Below, piece after piece: positions 7,483 to 10,134 of a stretch of 10,134 nucleotides of DNA. Location: contig MU602998.1 in NCBI GenBank assembly GCA_025201865.1, forward strand, positions 1 through 10,134. Reading direction: 5' to 3'. A program made the translations under genes and the position numbers. Under the pieces are notes generated by a model. It was not told where the DNA came from. It did no database searches and saw only the letters and a program-made list of their open reading frames with translations. Position 1 is the first letter of the stretch. Each line of letters opens with the position of its first letter. This stretch comes from Ramicandelaber brevisporus. Lineage: Eukaryota > Kickxellomycota > Ramicandelaberales > Ramicandelaberaceae.

Positions 7483-7950
7483 TTAGACATCGGCACTCTC
7501 AACTGGAGCATCACCAGAGCCGCGGCTTCTTCTTTTGATGCCCTTCAGATCAAGCAAGGTATCCCGGCGCTTCTGGCTCAACTCTTTGCTTGGAACGACT
7601 TCCTTGTCGCTAAGCTTGACGAACAAACGACGGCCGCCGACACTCAAGCCGGAGGGTTCGTTGGAGGCCTCGATAGCCTTCTGGCAAATCTCCTCGTCCA
7701 TGGTAATGAATGCGATGCCACGGCCAGCATTGCCCTCGGTGCTCTGATGGAAGCGTGGGATACGAAGCGAAGCAATCCAGCCAATCTTGGAGAAGACTTC
7801 ACGCAGCTCATCGTGGGTGGCCTTGTATGGAACGTTGGTGACGTACAGGGTACGCAGGGCCTGTGCTGAGGCGGAGGTGGACAGCAGAGCAACTGGCTGT
7901 CTGCAGAGACGAGCTGGAGCAATCAAGGTACGAGCGGCAGCGAAGATCAT
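7483..7950 (-). CDS. Single-RRM RNA-binding protein, probably mitochondrial
   Basis: 155-residue protein. Residues 1-32 are rich in Ala, Arg, Leu and Ser with no acidic residue (Arg7, 14 and 17), which is typical of a mitochondrial presequence. One RRM follows at about 33-115, with RNP2 as LYVTNV (35-40) and RNP1 as RGIAFITM (77-84). Tyr36 and Phe81 keep two of the three usual RNA-stacking aromatics; the third position (RNP1 residue 3) is Ile79. A basic, polar tail (120-145, KRR and KGIKRRSR patches) ends in an acidic stretch. I infer a role in mitochondrial RNA metabolism, but no specific orthologue is recognised. The ATG is preceded on the minus strand by an A-rich leader with an A11 run. 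A plus-strand frame overlaps this gene and is not coding. Confidence 0.88.
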   Translation of the reverse strand: MIFAAARTLIAPARLCRQPVALLSTSASAQALRTLYVTNVPYKATHDELREVFSKIGWIASLRIPRFHQSTEGNAGRGIAFITMDEEICQKAIEASNEPSGLSVGGRRLFVKLSDKEVVPSKELSQKRRDTLLDLKGIKRRSRGSGDAPVESADV

Positions 7951-7998
7951 GTGATTTTATTGTTTTTTTTTTTCGTTGGAGATTTGAACGTTAAATTT

Positions 7999-8153
7999 TG
8001 TGCTCATCCGCCTGGCCCCAGTGAATGCTTTAAAGTCATTCTCTGAAACCCAGGCTTCCTCCGAGCTAGGATAGAAGTCGCCAAAGAGACAGTATAGGGA
8101 TGACACTAACCGTTGTTTACCTACACCGTCCTTAGGGACCCAATTACTTGTAG
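7999..8153 (-). ncRNA. Candidate structured RNA or structured leader of the RRM gene
   Basis: A non-repetitive segment with several complementary stems, numbered on the plus strand. TCATCC 8004-8009 pairs with GGATGA 8098-8103. GCCTGG 8010-8015 pairs with CCAGGC 8050-8055. GAATG 8023-8027 pairs with CATTC 8037-8041. CTTC 8055-8058 pairs with GAAG 8074-8077 (sharing one base with the previous stem). CTACA 8121-8125 pairs with TGTAG 8149-8153, enclosing GTCC 8128-8131 with GGAC 8136-8139. On the minus strand an AnAnnA-type hexamer (8118-8113) lies between the two hairpin blocks and ACA (8001-7999) follows the second, as in H/ACA snoRNAs, but the pocket geometry is poor. A box-B-like GTTCAAATC lies at 7989-7981. 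The strand is uncertain, and this may simply be 5' UTR. Confidence 0.25.
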
Positions 8154-8160
8154 AAGCAGA

Positions 8161-8520
8161 TAAGAATTAAGATGAATACCGAACCGAACCAAGAAAAAAA
8201 CAGAACCGAACCGAAAAAAAAAACATAGCATGGTGACAGCAACGGGGGAACAGGTGCTGACAGCCAACGCAACCACCTTCACTTGAAGACAACGACGACC
8301 AACGACACCAAGCAAGAGGTGGGGGAAAAAGCCAGCGGAAGAGGGACGAACCAAGAGGAGAGGGGAACAGATGGAACATGCCGCTGGGAAAACCTAGATG
8401 CCAGCCACACCAACCTGGCGGCAGAGGGACAACCAACACGGGGACCGAACACCGCGCCAGCACACGCCAGCACCTGGGGACAACGAGAGAACAACGCCGA
8501 TGCTTGAAGGAAGTCAAAGA
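8161..8520. other. T-depleted, strand-asymmetric noncoding tract
   Basis: By hand count only 26 of these 360 plus-strand bases are T (about 7%), and the rest is A, G and C. Because all stop codons contain T, several plus-strand frames stay open here by chance, so I do not call a gene. The tract starts with a duplicated GAACC/poly-A block and fades after about 8520 into GT-rich sequence and a GA repeat near 8563-8577. Confidence 0.7.
8181..8225. repeat. Two-copy 22-23 bp direct repeat (GAACCGAACC plus poly-A)
   Basis: Copies at 8181-8202 and 8203-8225 each have gaaccgaacc followed by an A-rich run and ending in ca. They lie at the left edge of the T-poor tract. Confidence 0.8.
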
Positions 8521-8779
8521 AAAGAGTGCGTGTGTTTGGGAGTGTTTTTGTGGTGGTTGACGAAGAGAGAGAGAGAACAGGCCAAACGACAGCGAACGAA
8601 GACACATACAGCGTCGCACTCTTATACTCTTTTTCTCGAGGCTGCAATGTTTACACACAAACCGCCACTCCTCGCCTCGCTTGTTTGATTGTAAATTGAT
8701 CTTCTCTCGTATACATGAATGTACCTTTTCGGATGCTGCACATATGTGTTGATACTGCGTGATTCGCTACAGAGTCTGG
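8521..8779. other. Intergenic stretch without a recognisable gene
   Basis: GT-rich sequence (8527-8557), a short GA dinucleotide run (about 8563-8577) and a TATA-like TTATACTC near 8622 (AGTATAAG on the minus strand). Nothing in it reads as coding. It could hold a promoter for leftward transcription toward the RRM gene, but that would imply a leader of more than 600 nt. Confidence 0.3.
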
Positions 8780-8823
8780 CAATTCCGGTTCAAAAGGAGC
8801 AACTGTCAGCACCGATGCAATTA

Positions 8824-9044
8824 GAGGATCAATTCCGCCGTGTGTCCGAAAGGAGACAAAGAGTCCTTTGATCAGCAGTAATTCCGTTTCGAAAAGGGAC
8901 AGCTGAATACGCCACTTCAGCCACATTTACTTGACGATTCAATTAACGGTTGTGTACACTACAATACCCGAAAAGAAGACAAAAGGTCTCTCATTGATCA
9001 ACCATGTATTTCCGGTTTGAACAGCGTAGTTGAACACGCCACTC
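8824..9044. repeat. Diverged tandem duplication (about 95 and 112 bp)
   Basis: Unit A (8824-8918) and unit B (8933-9044) share ordered blocks: TCAATT; CCGAAAGGAGACAAAGAGTC versus CCGAAAAGAAGACAAAAGGTC (8846 and 8968); TTGATCA; AATTCCGTTTCGAA versus ATTTCCGGTTTGAA (8880 and 9008); and AGCTGAATACGCCACT versus AGTTGAACACGCCACT (8901 and 9028, 14 of 16 identical). A third partial copy of the AATTCCG block starts at 8781. Unit B has an extra 10-12 nt near 8956-8967. Confidence 0.75.
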
Positions 9045-9300
9045 CGACTGTTGTCAAACAATCAAACATCCATTTGTGTTTGCCACAGACACTAATTGTA
9101 TACCTGTTTGGATGATTGTCACTGATGGCAACACGAAGCCTGTCAAACAACTTACCAAACACTTTCGAGCAGCAATATCCACGTGAATGGTGGGTTGCAT
9201 CATTCATCAACTTCTTCGCCTTCTTGTGAGTTGACGTTGTGGCAGCACCGCGATGATTGTCGAAGAAACAGAGTTTGTTGCGGCGCATCCTTGCTTGTTG
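8885..9300 (+). mobile_element. Decayed Ty3/gypsy-type retrotransposon fragment (RT end to RNase H)
   Basis: Broken plus-strand frames carry, in the order and spacing of Ty3/gypsy pol, the blocks that join reverse transcriptase to RNase H. Codons 9041-9067 give TPTVVKQSN (family pattern APVL-x-P-[DN]). After a frame change, 9067-9165 gives HPFVFATD, DG and KPVKQLTKHF (family: PF-x3-TDAS ... PVAY-S-x-L). After a second change, 9164-9226 gives FEQQYPREWW and FINFFAFL (family: E-x2-Y-x4-E-LLA ... F-x-YL). The TD dipeptide carrying the first RNase H catalytic Asp survives. Stops follow at 9227 and 9254, then a basic stretch in the same frame. No LTRs, integrase, protease or gag are visible. It is an inactive remnant. 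The family call rests on recalled motif patterns and not on a search. Confidence 0.45.
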
Positions 9301-9313
9301 TCGCCATCACAAC

Positions 9314-9445
9314 ATGTCGCCAGCTGAACAAGAAAGTGGATTATATCCGTTAACAAGAAAGGTTCGATTTAATTTGCGCTTTTCTTGCCCAGATGAAACT
9401 CTTCTGGACCCAGGCGGATTTGCTCAGACACTGCCACAAGTATAA
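9314..9445 (+). CDS. Possible small ORF (43 aa), perhaps retroelement-derived
   Basis: ATG at 9314 to TAA at 9443-9445, encoding 43 residues with a basic middle (LTRKVRF) and a C-terminal part containing FSCPDETLLDPGGFAQ that reads more like protein than the flanks do. It continues the same frame (after a stop at 9254) as the RNase H-like segment, so it may be the tail of the decayed element. A tiny gene or a last exon are the alternatives. No family is recognised. Confidence 0.25.
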   Translation: MSPAEQESGLYPLTRKVRFNLRFSCPDETLLDPGGFAQTLPQV

Positions 9446-9612
9446 TTTGACTGTAGCATGGTGGGCTGAGAAAGACACTGAGATGGATGATAAAGGACAG
9501 GTAATGTAAAGAGTATAAAAAAAAAAGAGAGAGAGACACAATATAGAATATGCGGTGGTGGATTCCAATAAATGAATCCTACTTGAATGTAAAGTGTGCA
9601 GCTAGTGTATGG

Positions 9613-9642
9613 GTGTCATTAACGATAGACATTCATTGACAC
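9613..9642. repeat. Inverted repeat, 6-bp arms and 18-nt loop
   Basis: GTGTCA (9613-9618) and TGACAC (9637-9642) are perfect reverse complements about 170 nt before the zinc-finger start. They could be a dimeric factor site or chance. The arms are short. Confidence 0.35.
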
Positions 9643-9755
9643 TCTGTAGAGATAGTAATGAGTCGATTTTATTCGCGTTTGCTTTGTTTGCTGTCACGAA
9701 AGGAGGTGACTAGTGCTTTCTGATCTTAACTACTCGACTGAAGATTGACCACTAC

Positions 9756-9782
9756 CAACAACAGCAACAACAACAGCAACAG
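9756..9782. repeat. CAA/CAG trinucleotide repeat in the zinc-finger leader
   Basis: Nine consecutive CAA or CAG triplets on the plus strand, ending 30 nt before the ATG at 9813. Similar ACA/GCA-rich triplets recur inside the coding region (about 9857-9880, Thr/Ala-rich). Confidence 0.85.
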
Positions 9783-9812
9783 TAGATCTACCCAGCAACC
9801 AGTCAGCCAACT

Positions 9813-10134
9813 ATGTCGACCGTGAAGATCAAGACAGAGCCAGCAACAGAGCCAACAACAGCAGCAGCAACAACAGCAATCGACGTGAAAGTCAAGCTCG
9901 AGCCGAGTCTCTCAACAACTGATATCAAACTCGAACAGCACACTTCAGACATTGACACCAAAGTCGAGTCTGAGTCTGACTCGGAAGAAGACATCAAATC
10001 CGAACACAGTGATGACGAAGACACCGACCAGAACCAGGATACAGCTGCTTCAAAGAAGCGGCAGTACATCTGCGATCATCCTGGATGTAGTCGTAGGTTC
10101 AATTTTGGCAACAATCTGGGAGTGCACCGACATG
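9813..10134 (+). CDS. C2H2 zinc-finger protein with SUMO-motif-rich N-terminus (partial)
   Basis: The frame starts with ATG (A at -3) and runs off the window after 107 codons. Residues 1-45 are Thr/Ala/Lys-rich and contain SUMO-acceptor consensus sites (hydrophobic-Lys-x-Glu) at IKTE 6-9, VKLE 27-30 and IKLE 38-41; a fourth, IKSE, is at 61-64. Residues 52-72 are a Ser/Asp/Glu-rich acidic block. A KKRQ patch (81-84) leads into a C2H2 finger: Cys87, Cys92 (x4 spacing), Phe96, Leu102, His105, with the last His lying at or just beyond the edge. The CDHPGC form resembles TFIIIA/GLI-type fingers, so more fingers probably follow. It is likely a sequence-specific nuclear DNA-binding regulator; its target is unknown. 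It is the only clear plus-strand gene here. Confidence 0.88.
   Translation, partial: MSTVKIKTEPATEPTTAAATTAIDVKVKLEPSLSTTDIKLEQHTSDIDTKVESESDSEEDIKSEHSDDEDTDQNQDTAASKKRQYICDHPGCSRRFNFGNNLGVHRH

Larger units (their letters stand above)
9446..9812. other. AT-rich upstream region of the zinc-finger gene
   Basis: There is no coding sequence. It contains an A10 run and a GA dinucleotide run (about 9518-9537), an AATAAA at 9567-9572 that could serve a plus-strand transcript, and an inverted repeat GTGTCA 9613-9618 / TGACAC 9637-9642. A T-rich stretch lies near 9665-9695, and a CAA/CAG run follows just before the ATG. The zinc-finger promoter should lie here, but no clear TATA or initiator can be pinned down. 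Confidence 0.45.

Noticed and set aside
7441-7869. Plus-strand 142-codon frame opposite the RRM gene
   Set aside because: It is fully antisense to a gene with clear RNP motifs and has no recognisable domain. It is open because of the codon choice of the real gene.
7981-7989. tRNA or other Pol III gene at the box-B-like GTTCAAATC
   Set aside because: The flanking bases do not form a T-arm or acceptor stem, and no A box or T-run terminator is placed correctly on that strand.
7990-8160. RNase P or MRP RNA on the minus strand
   Set aside because: A short GGAGGAAGCC...GGGGCCA stretch vaguely recalls the start of RNase P RNA, but fewer than 200 nt remain before the RRM ATG. That leaves no room for the later conserved regions.
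8167-8658. 163-codon minus-strand frame and overlapping plus-strand frames in 8283-8688
   Set aside because: The T-poor composition removes stop codons on the plus strand and gives Ser/Leu/Pro/Cys-rich frames on the minus strand. The products are low-complexity and no frame stands out.
8651-9288. Minus-strand frames of 91 and 96 codons
   Set aside because: They overlap the duplicated and retroelement-like DNA, and the RT/RNase H-like blocks are on the plus strand. The frames show no domain.
9803-10069. Minus-strand 88-codon frame
   Set aside because: It is antisense to the zinc-finger gene. Its Ser/Val-rich product is the mirror of the acidic tail.
1-10134. CRISPR array, defence system or operon-like novel pathway
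   Set aside because: There are no regularly spaced repeats, no effector-like genes and clearly eukaryotic housekeeping proteins. The gene row does not suggest a single pathway.

Overview
The window looks like nuclear DNA of an intron-poor, gene-dense eukaryote, most likely a fungus (possibly an early-diverging one) or a close opisthokont relative. The reasons are a Neo1/ATP9-clade P4-ATPase, a GPI-transamidase PIG-T/Gpi16 subunit with ER signal peptide and N-glycosylation sequons, a nucleus-encoded mitochondrial-type RRM protein, eukaryote-type start contexts, and no Shine-Dalgarno or operon signals. No species can be named from the sequence alone.

Layout. Positions 35-7950 hold five head-to-tail genes on the minus strand, each apparently an uninterrupted reading frame. 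In transcription order they are: a mitochondrial-type single-RRM protein (7950-7483), the PIG-T/Gpi16 subunit (7383-5623), a Neo1-like phospholipid flippase (5313-1624), an unrecognised four-helix membrane protein (1509-805) and cyanase (571-35). Gaps are about 100-310 nt, and most junctions carry a different short tandem repeat. Two products (PIG-T and the flippase) work in the secretory-pathway membrane system, but the neighbourhood is probably ordinary eukaryotic gene order rather than a functional operon.

Positions 7951-9812 hold no convincing intact gene. From left to right there is a compact segment with several nested complementary stems (about 7999-8153, possible structured RNA or leader), a strongly T-depleted tract (8161-8520), a diverged tandem duplication (8824-9044) and a frame-broken stretch. 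That stretch reads in order as the end of reverse transcriptase plus RNase H of a Ty3/gypsy-type retrotransposon (about 8885-9300). A possible 43-residue ORF follows (9314-9445), then AT-rich sequence leading to the next gene.

From 9813 to the window edge, on the plus strand, begins a C2H2 zinc-finger protein. Its N-terminal tail carries four SUMO-acceptor consensus motifs followed by a Ser/Asp/Glu-rich block. No defence system, CRISPR array, tRNA or rRNA gene was found.
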